DNA from: Chthoniobacteraceae bacterium
GTDB taxonomy: Bacteria > Verrucomicrobiota > Verrucomicrobiia > Chthoniobacterales > Chthoniobacteraceae
Direction: 5' to 3'
DNA: 63,028 bases
Assembly: GCA_947479475.1 (NCBI GenBank)
Contig: CANJZW010000013.1
Span: 1-63,028 of the forward strand
In this document: in pieces, positions 34,468 through 43,813 of the stretch
Layout of the letters: each line of letters begins with the position of its first letter
How positions within the stretch are numbered: position 1 is the first letter of the stretch
Made by a program: the position numbers and the translations under genes
Notes under the pieces: model-generated
The model's database searches: none
What the model saw: the letters and a program-made list of their open reading frames with translations, nothing else
What the model was told of the DNA's origin: nothing

Positions 34468-35865
34468 ATGAAGCTTCGCGTTGTTTCGGAGCTGCCCCCG
34501 GGTGCTTGGACTACCGTTTGTTTCCTCTCCAAGGACAAGCGTTCTTCCCTCGTTCCTCCCCCGAGTGAGGGGGAGTTTTCAGGGAAAGAGGGAAGCCTGC
34601 TGGCCGATCGTGCGGCGGCCACTCTGTACGTGGGCCTTGGCGCGCCAAACGAGCTGGATGCCTGTGTGGTTCGCCGCGCCGCGGGTTGCGCCGCTCTCGC
34701 ATTGCGCAAGCGCGCGCAGCTTCGGGTCGTTCTGGATTTGAGCGAATGGGCGGACTACGTGGAGGCTGCCGTCGAGGGGCTGGTTCTCGGGTCGTACAGG
34801 TTTGAAACCTTTTTGCCAAAAAAAACAAACCCGCTCGCTGAAGTCGTCGTTCTGGTGAAAAAGGCCAGCGTGGCCGCTGCAAAAAAGGCGGCTGAAACGG
34901 GCCGGGTGCTGGGGGAAGCAGCCAACGCCGCCCGCCAAATCGCGAATCTGCCGGGCAACCATCTTTATCCTGAAACGCTGGCCGCTGAGGCAATCGCTCT
35001 GGCAAAAGAGGCTGGCCTGAAGTGGAAAGTCCTCGACGCGAAAGCGCTGAAGGCTGGCAAGTTTGGCGGCATCCTGGCCGTAGGGCAGGGCAGTGAACGC
35101 GGACCCCGTTTGATCGCCCTTGAACACATGGGTGGCAAAAAAGGCGAAGCCCCCCTCGTTTTGGTGGGCAAGGCGATCACTTTTGACACCGGCGGGATTT
35201 CCATCAAACCCGCTGCCGGCATGGAGGAAATGATTTTCGACAAGTGCGGAGGCATGGCCGTGCTCGGAGCCATGCAGGCAATCGCTGCAATGGGTCTCAA
35301 AAAGAACATCGTGGGCATTCTGGCCGCCGCCGAAAACATGCCCAGCGGAACGGCTTACCGGCCCGGCGACATTATCACGATGCTCTCGGGAACGACCGTT
35401 GAAATCGTCAACACAGACGCCGAGGGCCGCATGGTTCTGGGCGACGCCATCCACTGGGCGCGTTCCCAGTATAAGGCAGCGAAAATCATCAACCTTGCCA
35501 CCCTCACCGGGGCCTGCGGCGTCGCTTTGGGCGAAACTACGGCGGGCCTCTGGACGAATAACGACGCTTTTCAGGCGGACGTGCTTAGCGCCGCTAAAGA
35601 GGTGGGTGAGCGTGTTTGGCCCATGCCCTCGCACCCCGAGTATTCCGAAAAAATCCGCAGCCGGGTGGCACACCTTAAAAACAGCGGGGGTCGTTTGGGC
35701 GGAGCCTGCACGGCGGCTGCGTTTTTGGGCGTATTTGCCGCCAATACACCCTGGGTGCATATCGACATTGCCTACACCGCGCGCCAAAACAAGGAAGCCC
35801 ACGGTTTGGCGGCTGGAGCCACTGGCTTTGGGGTCCGCACTCTTGTACGGTTGGCGAGCGCCTAA
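34468..35865 (+). CDS. pepA: Leucyl aminopeptidase (M17 family)
   Basis: Cytosolic dimetallo-aminopeptidase of 465 aa that removes N-terminal residues from peptides. The catalytic domain carries LVGKAITFDTGGISIKPAAG (metal Lys/Asp), MIFDKCGGMAV, the signature NTDAEGRMVLGD and the bicarbonate Arg region, followed by SGGRLGGACTAAAFLG. The N-terminal domain (residues 1-150) is divergent, as usual. It starts 4 bp after serA and is surely co-transcribed with it. In E. coli PepA also binds DNA; nothing here shows whether this one does. Confidence 0.94.
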   Translation: MKLRVVSELPPGAWTTVCFLSKDKRSSLVPPPSEGEFSGKEGSLLADRAAATLYVGLGAPNELDACVVRRAAGCAALALRKRAQLRVVLDLSEWADYVEAAVEGLVLGSYRFETFLPKKTNPLAEVVVLVKKASVAAAKKAAETGRVLGEAANAARQIANLPGNHLYPETLAAEAIALAKEAGLKWKVLDAKALKAGKFGGILAVGQGSERGPRLIALEHMGGKKGEAPLVLVGKAITFDTGGISIKPAAGMEEMIFDKCGGMAVLGAMQAIAAMGLKKNIVGILAAAENMPSGTAYRPGDIITMLSGTTVEIVNTDAEGRMVLGDAIHWARSQYKAAKIINLATLTGACGVALGETTAGLWTNNDAFQADVLSAAKEVGERVWPMPSHPEYSEKIRSRVAHLKNSGGRLGGACTAAAFLGVFAANTPWVHIDIAYTARQNKEAHGLAAGATGFGVRTLVRLASA

Positions 35866-35950
35866 CCACTTCTTGGCGCTTTGCAAGCCCGCTGCCGCCT
35901 AGCCTTACTGGTCGATGGGGAGTTGGAAAGCATGTGCGCCCTGCCAGTCC

Positions 35951-35988
35951 ACCAAACAAAAAACCCGCCCTCAATGAAGGGGCGGGCT
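35951..35988 (-). terminator. Intrinsic terminator of rplU-rpmA
   Basis: On the minus strand a CCCGCCC/GGGCGGG stem (35964-35970 with 35980-35986) with a 9-nt loop is followed by TTTTTTGTTT. It lies 34 bp downstream of the rpmA stop and between convergent pepA and rpmA. Confidence 0.85.
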
Positions 35989-36021
35989 ATTCTAGTACGA
36001 TTAACGTACGTATCGGAGTAC

Positions 36022-36276
36022 CTAGTTAACGGAAGCTAGGTCAACGTTCACACGGCGGCCTTCGCGGTCGAAGCGGACCAATCCCTCAATGAGAGCGAAG
36101 ATCGTGTGGTCCTTGCCAATGCCAACACCCTTCCCTGCAAGGAACTTGGTTCCACGCTGGCGGATGATGATATTGCCCGGAATCACGTGCTGACTGCCGA
36201 ACTTTTTAACTCCGAGACGCTTGCTTGCGCTGTCGCGTCCGTTTTTGACTGAGCCTTGACCTTTTTTATGAGCCAT
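36022..36276 (-). CDS. rpmA: 50S ribosomal protein L27
   Basis: Component of the large ribosomal subunit whose N-terminal tail reaches the peptidyl transferase centre. The 84-aa product begins [16 protein letters not shown] and has [23 protein letters not shown] and [12 protein letters not shown], all hallmark L27 sequence. No N-terminal cleaved extension of the Firmicutes type is present. It follows rplU by 38 bp, the usual order. Confidence 0.97.
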   Translation of the reverse strand: MAHKKGQGSVKNGRDSASKRLGVKKFGSQHVIPGNIIIRQRGTKFLAGKGVGIGKDHTIFALIEGLVRFDREGRRVNVDLASVN

Positions 36277-36314
36277 AAAATGGGGTGCGTAATTTGTTTA
36301 AATTGAAAAAAGAA

Positions 36315-36626
36315 CTACGCCGTGATCCCCGTGATCTTCAAGCGAGTCAGACGACGGCGATGGCCGACGGTCCGGTGGTAACCTTTGCGGCGGCGATACT
36401 GGTAGGCTAGGACTTTTTCGCCCTTGAACTGCGAAACCACTTCGGCCTGCACCGTGGCGGTGCCGACTTCGGCTCCTACACGAATATTGGCGCCGTCAGC
36501 GACCAGCAGCACTTCGGAGAACACAGCATGAGCCCCTTCGGCTTGCTCAAGCTTCTCCACATCAATTAGATCACCTTGGGAAACGCGGTATTGTTTCCCG
36601 CCTGTTTTGAAAATCGCGTAAGACAT
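36315..36626 (-). CDS. rplU: 50S ribosomal protein L21
   Basis: Large-subunit protein that binds 23S rRNA. The 103-aa product starts MSYAIFKTGGKQYRVSQGDL and ends with YRRRKGYHRTVGHRRRLTRLKI, the conserved basic L21 C-terminus. It is the first gene of the rplU-rpmA operon. The usual third partner, obgE, is not adjacent. Confidence 0.97.
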   Translation of the reverse strand: MSYAIFKTGGKQYRVSQGDLIDVEKLEQAEGAHAVFSEVLLVADGANIRVGAEVGTATVQAEVVSQFKGEKVLAYQYRRRKGYHRTVGHRRRLTRLKITGITA

Positions 36627-36711
36627 AAACTAACCCCATTTATTGGGGGGCGTGAATATTTCATTCATCAGTTTGAATGACAAGAAACTTTTGAAAGAAT
36701 CTCCAATAAAT
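36627..36711 (-). promoter_or_regulatory. Promoter and leader of rplU-rpmA
   Basis: On the minus strand a TTGTCA box followed by an A/T-rich stretch (AAATAT or TATTCA, 16 to 19 bp away) could be the promoter. A small CCCC-AATAAAT-GGGG hairpin lies just before the ATG of rplU. Both are weak candidates. Confidence 0.3.
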
Positions 36712-37419
36712 TTACGCTCCCAAATAGGCCGCCTGCACCGCCGGGTTGGTTTTCAAGGCGGCTGACTTGTCCGCGAGCAAAATGCGCCCGGTTTCCAGCA
36801 CGTAGCCGAAGTGAGACACCTCCAGCGCAAGATGCGCATTCTGCTCCACCAGGAGGACCGTCAGTCCGAGCTCCCGGTTCACCTCCACGATCTTCTCAAA
36901 AATGGTCTTCACCAGAAGCGGGGCGATCCCGAGCGAGGGTTCGTCCAGCATGAGGCAGCGGGGCCGCCCCATCAGGGCGCGTGCAATGGCGAGCATCTGC
37001 TGCTCGCCTCCGGAGAGGGTGCCGGCCTGCTGCCAGGTGCGTTCCCGCAGGCGGGGGAAGGTCTCGAGCACGAACTCCAGATCGCTGGCGATGCCGGCCC
37101 GGTCCCTGCGCAGGTAGGCCCCCATTTGGAGGTTTTCCATGACGGTGAGGTTGGAAAAGATCATCCGCCCCTCGGGCACGTGGGCGAGGCCACGGGCTAC
37201 GATCTGGTGCGGACGTTTGTTGGTAAGATCCTCCCCCTCAAAAAGAACGCGACCCTCCCGCACCGCCACAAGGCCGGAGATGGCGCGCAGCGTGGTCGAC
37301 TTGCCCGCCCCGTTTGCCCCGACAAGGGTGACGATGCTGCCTTTTTCCACACGCAGGGAAACGCCGTGCAGGGCGGTAATGGAACCGTATCCGGCCGTTA
37401 TATTTTCGAGCTCAAGCAT
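36712..37419 (-). CDS. livF: Branched-chain amino acid ABC transporter ATPase LivF
   Basis: A 235-aa ATP-binding subunit of a Liv-type (HAAT family) importer. Walker A GANGAGKST, signature LSGGEQQMLAIARALM, Walker B LMLDEPSLGIAP and the LivF-typical LVEQNAHLALEVSHFGYVLE are present. The Met of MLELENITAGYGSI at 37419 is preferred over the further upstream start. It overlaps the end of livG by 8 bp and is the last gene of livH-livM-livG-livF. Confidence 0.93.
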   Translation of the reverse strand: MLELENITAGYGSITALHGVSLRVEKGSIVTLVGANGAGKSTTLRAISGLVAVREGRVLFEGEDLTNKRPHQIVARGLAHVPEGRMIFSNLTVMENLQMGAYLRRDRAGIASDLEFVLETFPRLRERTWQQAGTLSGGEQQMLAIARALMGRPRCLMLDEPSLGIAPLLVKTIFEKIVEVNRELGLTVLLVEQNAHLALEVSHFGYVLETGRILLADKSAALKTNPAVQAAYLGA

Positions 37420-38188
37420 CGGCAACCTCCTCACCCAGGTAGGCGGCGATCACCCGCTTGTCCTTCTGAATTTCTGAAGGCGTGCCTTCCGCAATTTTTC
37501 TCCCGTACTCCAAGACGGCGATGCGTTCGCAGATTCCCATCACCACCTTCATGTCGTGTTCCACCAGGAGGACGGCCAGTTTAAAGCGCTCCTGGGTAAA
37601 GCGAATCAGTCGCATCAATTCGACCTTCTCTGTGGGATTCATCCCGGCGGCGGGTTCATCGAGCAGCAGGAGCTTGGGGCGCGTGGCGAGGGCGCGCACG
37701 ATCTCCAGGCGCCGCTGGTCCCCGTAAGGCAGACTGCGGCACGGAGTTTGAGCAACCTCCCTGAGCCCGAAGATCTCCAGCAAGGACAGCGCCTCCTCCC
37801 GGATTTGGGCCTCTTCAGCCCGGAAGGCAGCGCCCCGCCAAAGGGCCCCGAAGAAGCCGCTTTTGAGGTGCAGATTGAAAGCCGCCACGACGTTGTCCAG
37901 AACGGTGAGGGAATTAAACAGACGGATATTTTGAAACGTGCGAGCCACGCCCATCCCCGTAATGGCGGAGGAATTAAGGCCGTCAACTTCCCGGCCCTCA
38001 AAACAGATCCGGCCCGTGGTCGGGGTGTAGACGCCGGTGACGAGGTTGAAGAGCGTGGTTTTGCCCGCCCCGTTTGGGCCGATTAGCCCGACCAACTCCC
38101 CCTCGGCCACATGAAAGTCGACTTCGCTCACGGCAACCAGACCGCCAAAACGGACCGTGACCTTTTCCAAACGCAGAAGTTCGCTCAC
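37412..38188 (-). CDS. livG: Branched-chain amino acid ABC transporter ATPase LivG
   Basis: A 258-aa ATP-binding subunit. MSELLRLEKVTVRFGGL, Walker A GPNGAGKTTLFN, the LivG-specific insertion around GMGVARTFQNIRLF, LPYGDQRRLEIVRALA as signature and LLDEPAAGMNPTEK as Walker B identify it. Its start overlaps the livM stop by 4 bp (ATGA) and its end overlaps livF by 8 bp, so the subunits are translationally coupled. Confidence 0.94.
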   Translation of the reverse strand: MSELLRLEKVTVRFGGLVAVSEVDFHVAEGELVGLIGPNGAGKTTLFNLVTGVYTPTTGRICFEGREVDGLNSSAITGMGVARTFQNIRLFNSLTVLDNVVAAFNLHLKSGFFGALWRGAAFRAEEAQIREEALSLLEIFGLREVAQTPCRSLPYGDQRRLEIVRALATRPKLLLLDEPAAGMNPTEKVELMRLIRFTQERFKLAVLLVEHDMKVVMGICERIAVLEYGRKIAEGTPSEIQKDKRVIAAYLGEEVADA

Positions 38189-39171
38189 GGCTTGCCCCCC
38201 TTCCCTGGCAACCAGCGGCCCAGCCCCCCGAGGAGCCCCTGAGGGCGCGTGATCATCAAAATGATGAGGAGCAGCGCAAACGCCACCATGCGGTACTGTT
38301 CGGCCTCGCGCAGGGCCTCGTTGAGAAAGGTCAGCCCGATGGCCGCGACGGTCACTCCCGCAGTCGAACCCATTCCGCCCAAAATGACCATCACGACAAC
38401 GTCCACGGATTTGAGAAAGGAAAAACCCTCCGGAGTAATGTATCCGATGAAATGCGCGTAGAGGGCGCCCGCGAGACCCGCAAAAAATGCGCCGACGACA
38501 AAAGCGGTGACCTTGTAGCGGGTGGTGTTCACGCCCATGGCCTCAGCCGCTATTTCATCGTCGCGCACGGCTAGAAAGCCGCGCCCGTAGGTGGAATTGA
38601 CCAGGGAACCCACGCAATAGATGGCCAGAAGCGAGATCCCCCAGGTCCAGCCAAGGGAAGTGTGGGGGGGGATGCCGGCGAGGCCTCGGGCGCCGCCAAG
38701 GGACTCCGTGTTCTGGATCATGACCCGAATAATCTCCCCAAAACCGAGGGTGACGATTGCCAGATAATCGCCCTTCAGCCTGAGCGAGGGTAGCCCGACG
38801 GCCAAACCTGCCAGGGCCGCAAAGACGCCGCCCGCCAGCAGAGAGAGCACGAAAAGCCCCGTTGGTGCGGCATTTCCTAAAAAACTGAGGTCTGCCAGAA
38901 AAACTTTTCCGTTGATCTGGGTGAGCGTGGCACTGCCGTAGGCGCCGACGGCCATGAAGCCGGCGTGGCCCAGCGAAAACTGGCCGGTGTGGCCGTTCAC
39001 AATGTTCAGGCTCACGGCAAGGATCACGTTGATGCCGGCTAGGATGAGAATGTTGAGCAGATAGTCGTCCACCTGGCCCAGGGGCCACGACAACTCGGGA
39101 TGGCCGGTGAACAGAAACGACACCAAGCCCATGACGGCGACGGAAATCAGGAGCAGAAAGCGTGGACCCAT
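38185..39171 (-). CDS. livM: Branched-chain amino acid ABC transporter permease LivM
   Basis: Inner-membrane permease of 328 aa with about 8-9 membrane segments. ILAVSLNIVNGHTGQFSLGHAGFMAVGAYG is the conserved LivM N-terminal region, and GRGFLAVRDDEIAAEAMGVN is the cytoplasmic EAA-like loop that contacts the ATPases. The start overlaps the livH stop by one base (TAATG). It is the second gene of the importer operon. Confidence 0.94.
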   Translation of the reverse strand: MGPRFLLLISVAVMGLVSFLFTGHPELSWPLGQVDDYLLNILILAGINVILAVSLNIVNGHTGQFSLGHAGFMAVGAYGSATLTQINGKVFLADLSFLGNAAPTGLFVLSLLAGGVFAALAGLAVGLPSLRLKGDYLAIVTLGFGEIIRVMIQNTESLGGARGLAGIPPHTSLGWTWGISLLAIYCVGSLVNSTYGRGFLAVRDDEIAAEAMGVNTTRYKVTAFVVGAFFAGLAGALYAHFIGYITPEGFSFLKSVDVVVMVILGGMGSTAGVTVAAIGLTFLNEALREAEQYRMVAFALLLIILMITRPQGLLGGLGRWLPGKGGKP

Positions 39172-40094
39172 TAGACTTTCTCCCTTTGTGTTTTGCCAAA
39201 CAGACCCGAAGGCTTGAAGAGCAGGATCAAAATGAGGATCACAAAAGCCACAGCATCCCTGTAGCCGGGCGGGATGCCCAGCAGTTTGGAGTATCCCACC
39301 ACCAGAGTTTCCACGACCCCCAGAATCAGCCCCCCGACCATTGCGCCGGGCAGGCTCCCCACCCCGCCGAGGACCGCCGCCACGAACGCCTTCATCCCAG
39401 GCAAAACCCCCATGAACGGATCGATGGCCTGGTAAAGGGAAGCGTAAAAAATCGCGCCCGCCGCCGCGAGGGCGGACCCCAGTCCAAACGTGAAGGAGAT
39501 GACAACGTTGGTGTTCACGCCCATGAGGCGCGCGGCGGTGGGGTTTAGCGAGAGGGCGCGCATGGCGAGGCCGAGTCGGGTACGCATCACGATGAGGTGG
39601 AGCCCCAAAAGCAGGAGGCCGGTGACCACGAGGACGATGAGCTGGATGTTACTGGCCCGCAGGCCGCCAAGCCCGCTAATGGAGGTGCTGGTGATCAGCG
39701 AGGGGAACCCCCGTGGAGCGGCACCAAAAATGAGCTGACCGGAGTATTCAAGGAGCAGGGAGACGCCGATGGCGGTGATCAAGACCGTCAGCCTCGGGCG
39801 CTCCCGGAGGGGTTTGTAGGCCAGTCTTTCGATCAGGATCCCGAGGACGGCGCAAAAAAGCATCGAACCCAGGAGTACCACGGAGGCGAAAAGCCACTCG
39901 GGCCAGGCCGCCGCGAAGGGTTTGAGCCAGCGCCCGAAGTGCATGCCGGCAAAAGCGCCGACCATAAAAACGTCGCCGTGGGCAAAGTTGATGAAGCGCA
40001 GCACCCCGTAAACCATCGTGTAGCCCAGCGCGATGAGGGCGTAGACGGCCCCCAGGGAGAGGCCGTTGATTAGTTGTTGGAGAAACTCGTTCAC
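39171..40094 (-). CDS. livH: Branched-chain amino acid ABC transporter permease LivH
   Basis: Inner-membrane permease of 307 aa, first gene of the importer operon. LINGLSLGAVYALIALGYTMVYGVLRFINFAHGDVFMVGAF is the LivH hallmark, and GLAMRALSLNPTAARLMGVN is the coupling loop. No livK/livJ binding-protein gene lies next to it on either side, so the periplasmic component must be encoded elsewhere. The ligand may be a branched-chain amino acid, urea or another small compound. Confidence 0.93.
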   Translation of the reverse strand: MNEFLQQLINGLSLGAVYALIALGYTMVYGVLRFINFAHGDVFMVGAFAGMHFGRWLKPFAAAWPEWLFASVVLLGSMLFCAVLGILIERLAYKPLRERPRLTVLITAIGVSLLLEYSGQLIFGAAPRGFPSLITSTSISGLGGLRASNIQLIVLVVTGLLLLGLHLIVMRTRLGLAMRALSLNPTAARLMGVNTNVVISFTFGLGSALAAAGAIFYASLYQAIDPFMGVLPGMKAFVAAVLGGVGSLPGAMVGGLILGVVETLVVGYSKLLGIPPGYRDAVAFVILILILLFKPSGLFGKTQREKV

Positions 40095-40188
40095 TGTTGG
40101 CTTTCAACACCAAGCCACCCCAAAGCACAAGCCAAGTGAAAGCAAACCCGGAGGTCTGCTCCCGCCAGACTAGTGAGCGGGCACTGAG

Positions 40189-43100
40189 TCAATCTTCCAG
40201 CAGAAACTGAAAGTCATTAAGGGTGAGCGCTTTCCCAAAGGATTCTTCGCCCAAAATATCCCCGGCCATCGCGCTTTTGGTGCGCTGAAGCTGGCGGATT
40301 TTTTCCTCCACCGACCCCTTCGCGACCAACCGGTAGGCGATGACCTGCTGGGTCTGGCCGATGCGGTGGGTCCGGTCGATGGCTTGATTTTCAACGGCGG
40401 GATTCCACCACGGGTCAAAAAGAACGACGTAAGAGGCGGCTGTGAGGTTCAGACCCATGCCCCCTGCCCTCAGGGAGATCAAAAACACGGCGGCCCCCTC
40501 GTGTTTCTGGAAGTCCTCGACCAGTTCACCCCGGTCCTCGGTTTCACCGGTGAGCACGAAACACGGCCAACTGCGGGCGTCCACCTCGCGCTCGACGCGC
40601 GTGAGCATCTCCACAAACTGGGAGAACACCAAAACCTTCTGACCGCGCTCGACGAGCGGTTCGAGCAGGTCGACGAGGGCCTCCATCTTGGCGCTGTCCG
40701 CGTGTCCGTGTTCATCGCTGACGAGGCCCGGATGGCAGCAAATTTGACGCAGTCGCAAGAGGGAGGTAAGCACGTTGAAGCGCTGTTTGTCCAACTCCTT
40801 GCTGGTCTTGATTTTCAGCAGCGACTGGCGGGCCAGCTTCAGTTCGGCCCGGTACATCTGAGCCTGCGTGCCCTCCATCTCCACCACCAAATCCTCTTCG
40901 ATCCTGGCCGGCAGGTCCTTGGCCACCTGGCTTTTGGTGCGCCTCAAAATAAAGGGCCGGATTCGGGCCGCCAGGCGTCGCCGAGCGAGCACGTCGGTGC
41001 GCGAGTCGTACTGTTTGTTAAAGTGGGCGCGCAGTCCGAGGAGTCCCGGCATTGCGAAATGCATGATGCTCCAAAGGTCCAGAAGCCGGTTTTCAATCGG
41101 CGTCCCGCTCAACGCCAACCGGTGCGCGCCGCGCAGGCAACAGGCGGCGGCGGCGGTCTGGGAGGAGGGGTTTTTGATGTATTGCGCTTCGTCCAGAACG
41201 ATGGCGCCCCAGACAATGGATTGAAGCTGGTCGGCGGAGAGGCGCAATTGGGCGTAGTTGATGACGACCAGATCCGCGCTTTCCTCCACGCTTTTGAGGT
41301 TCTTTACATCGCCGCCTCGCCAGATGACGGCATTGAGCTCCGGTAAAAACCGGGCAGCCTCGCTCAGCCAGTTTTGCACCACAGACTTGGGACACACCAC
41401 CAGGACGGTTTTTCCCGCGAATTCGGGTTGCTCGCGCAGCCAGGCAATCCAGGTGAGGGTCTGGAGCGTTTTACCCAGACCCATGTCGTCGGCAAGGATG
41501 CCGCCAAAGTTGTTCGTGCTCAGGTAGGACAGGAAATGAAACCCTTCCACCTGGTAGCCCCGCATTTCTGCGTGGATGGAGGGTGGCACGGGCGGGGTGA
41601 CGCTGGTTTGAAGGTCTTCAGCGCGGCGCAGAATTCCCTCCCGGGCCTGGGCCTCAATGAGGGCACTTGCCGCGGAGGCCGCCAACTGGAGGGCATGAAA
41701 GCGATGGGGCGGCCCGTTAAGGTCAAGGGGGTTGATACCAAGTTCAGAAAGCTGCTCGGCATGGTCGTCGTCCACTTCAAACTCCAGCTTGCGCCAACCC
41801 TTGTCCTTGAGGCGGACAAATTTCCCCTTCGCTTCGAGAAGCAGTTTGATCTCGTCTTTGGTAAGCTCTGTATCACTCAGGTTCAAGGCCACATGAAGGT
41901 CGAACCAGTCGGGCGAAGTTTCCTCGGCTTCGAGCCGGAGCGTCCCGCTGATCACAGCAGAACGCAGGCTCGCCAGGTCGCCCTGCAAGTCCACAACAAA
42001 GCCCTCAGGAAGTTCATCCAGCCACGCGCTGAATTCCTCAGGGAACCGCTTTCCAATGAGGCGGTCCCAATACTCGTCCTCAATACGGTAACGACTCACG
42101 CCGATGCCGCGCAGCACGCCGGGGGTTTGACGCAGCCGCGAATCCTCAATGACGATAATGCGGTCGTCCTCACCCCGCACCGGCTTGAGGGACATCCAGC
42201 CCTGTTCAGAGTACACCTGTTCGCCGTCTTCCCCGATGGACGCGAAAGCGCGGACACAAACCCGCTCTTCCCCACTGCGTTCCTCCAGCATGCATTGGAG
42301 GTGAACGCTCGGGTCGATCCGCCGCACCTTGCCCTGCACCTCCTCTGGCAGCGAGACGCCAAGCCCGGAGAGGAGCTGGACGGCGCGGCCGGAGAGCAGG
42401 CCGGCGGCGGGAATACGCATGGGAACCGAAGGATCCAAACGCAGCAAAGGCGCGGTGCGGTAGATCGCATCAGAGGTGACGTAGCAATTGACCAGGCCGC
42501 CCGCCGTAAACAAAGCCTCGGGAGGTGCTTCTCCGTCCTCAAATCCCAGTTCGAGAAGATAGTCCGAGGTGTTGTCCGAGTCCCTGCGCAGCTTCCACTC
42601 CAGGCGGCGTGGGGACCGGCGCACGGGTTGGCCGGAGGGCATGACGATTTCGTCTTCCAAAAGGGGGTTCAAAAGGAGGCGCCCGAGCCGCTCGCGGGCA
42701 TCGATCCGTCCGTAGGAGAGCTGTCCGCTGATGCTGTGTGGGGCGATGGCGCCCAAAAGAAACCGCGCAGCCTCCGACACCTCAATCTGCCCATTTTCAG
42801 CCATCGCGGCCGTATCCGCAAACTGCCGCTCAGTCATGGTGGTCCAGGCGGGCTCGGAAGCGCGGCTCCATTGGACACGGGCCAAGTCGGGACCGAGCAC
42901 CAAACGCACTTTAATCCGGGGACGTACCACCTGGCGCTCCATCGCCTCAAGAAGGCCGTCCAAGCCTTCCTCCCAGTGCCTGAGAGCCTGCTGGCGCTGC
43001 CAGTCCCCCGCCATCTTTGCGACCTCATCCGGGGCGGTGATGGAGCGCAAAAACGAAGGCGCCTTGATCCCCCTGTTCTCCAAAAACACGGACAAATAGA

Positions 43101-43725
43101 CCCATGTTTCCCAGGCGCTTTCAGGCCTGCGCGGCCACAACTCCACCAACTCCCAGGCCGGGAGCGGGCTAGAGCGCATAAACGGCTCCATCGCGCTGGC
43201 GGTGATCATTCGAGCCGCCCAATGCCGGCGGTAGAGCATCTCCACCTGCTCTGTGTACTCGAGTTCTTTTGGAGTCAGTTCGCGCCCGAGCTTTTTTTCC
43301 ACCAAACTGGGAAAGTCCTTGTCCGAATCTATTTTAAAACCACCCCCCGAATTTTTTGCGTAGCCTCCGGGGGCGGGGGTGGCCGGGATGGGCGACGCCA
43401 TGAATCGGGTGTAAAGCCGGCTCAACCCTCCCACTTTCACCCCAAAATAGCGGCACAAAACCAGAAGCACGTGTTCGCACCCGTCCTCGCCACATTCACC
43501 GCAGTCGAATTCAGCAAACTCGTCTATATCGGTATAACTGACGGAAATGGAAAGATCCCCCAAGACCACGGATCCCTCAATCAGACTGTCCCCTGACTTG
43601 GCATCTGCCGTCTGCGACACGGAGACAGTCGCTTTTTTTTCGATGGCCCGGGCCTGAGTGCCCCACTCATCCAAGAGTTCGAGGGCATCAGAGAGAATGG
43701 TTTGATCGCAGAGAGTGGATTCCAT
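40189..43725 (-). CDS. SNF2-family DEAD/DEAH-like helicase with N-terminal zinc-binding (SWIM-like) motif
   Basis: A 1178-aa SWI2/SNF2 ATPase. The N-terminal region has a cysteine/histidine cluster DCGECGEDGCEH typical of SWIM zinc fingers (about residues 70-85). The C-terminal half carries the helicase core: motif I DDMGLGKT near residue 745, DEAQ box near 843, LSGTPIENRLLDLW, QFVEMLTRVE and motifs V/VI GGMGLNLTAA ... IDRTHRIGQTQQV near 1095-1130. This is the bacterial SNF2 (RapA/HepA-related) layout. It probably remodels RNA polymerase or DNA-bound complexes; no specific partner is visible. The Met of MESTLCDQ at 43725 is preferred. Confidence 0.92.
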   Translation of the reverse strand: MESTLCDQTILSDALELLDEWGTQARAIEKKATVSVSQTADAKSGDSLIEGSVVLGDLSISVSYTDIDEFAEFDCGECGEDGCEHVLLVLCRYFGVKVGGLSRLYTRFMASPIPATPAPGGYAKNSGGGFKIDSDKDFPSLVEKKLGRELTPKELEYTEQVEMLYRRHWAARMITASAMEPFMRSSPLPAWELVELWPRRPESAWETWVYLSVFLENRGIKAPSFLRSITAPDEVAKMAGDWQRQQALRHWEEGLDGLLEAMERQVVRPRIKVRLVLGPDLARVQWSRASEPAWTTMTERQFADTAAMAENGQIEVSEAARFLLGAIAPHSISGQLSYGRIDARERLGRLLLNPLLEDEIVMPSGQPVRRSPRRLEWKLRRDSDNTSDYLLELGFEDGEAPPEALFTAGGLVNCYVTSDAIYRTAPLLRLDPSVPMRIPAAGLLSGRAVQLLSGLGVSLPEEVQGKVRRIDPSVHLQCMLEERSGEERVCVRAFASIGEDGEQVYSEQGWMSLKPVRGEDDRIIVIEDSRLRQTPGVLRGIGVSRYRIEDEYWDRLIGKRFPEEFSAWLDELPEGFVVDLQGDLASLRSAVISGTLRLEAEETSPDWFDLHVALNLSDTELTKDEIKLLLEAKGKFVRLKDKGWRKLEFEVDDDHAEQLSELGINPLDLNGPPHRFHALQLAASAASALIEAQAREGILRRAEDLQTSVTPPVPPSIHAEMRGYQVEGFHFLSYLSTNNFGGILADDMGLGKTLQTLTWIAWLREQPEFAGKTVLVVCPKSVVQNWLSEAARFLPELNAVIWRGGDVKNLKSVEESADLVVINYAQLRLSADQLQSIVWGAIVLDEAQYIKNPSSQTAAAACCLRGAHRLALSGTPIENRLLDLWSIMHFAMPGLLGLRAHFNKQYDSRTDVLARRRLAARIRPFILRRTKSQVAKDLPARIEEDLVVEMEGTQAQMYRAELKLARQSLLKIKTSKELDKQRFNVLTSLLRLRQICCHPGLVSDEHGHADSAKMEALVDLLEPLVERGQKVLVFSQFVEMLTRVEREVDARSWPCFVLTGETEDRGELVEDFQKHEGAAVFLISLRAGGMGLNLTAASYVVLFDPWWNPAVENQAIDRTHRIGQTQQVIAYRLVAKGSVEEKIRQLQRTKSAMAGDILGEESFGKALTLNDFQFLLED

Positions 43726-43813
43726 TTTTGGTAGCCCTCCAGAATCGCCGACCAGCGCCAACCTGCAAGCCGTTTGAGCTCCGAGGCTAAAAAACACGCC
43801 TGCACAGCGTGAT

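Noticed and set aside
41374..43596. A 740-codon plus-strand frame opposite the SNF2 helicase
   Set aside because: Antisense shadow of a conserved enzyme; composition is His/Gln/Arg/Leu-rich as expected for the reverse complement of coding DNA.
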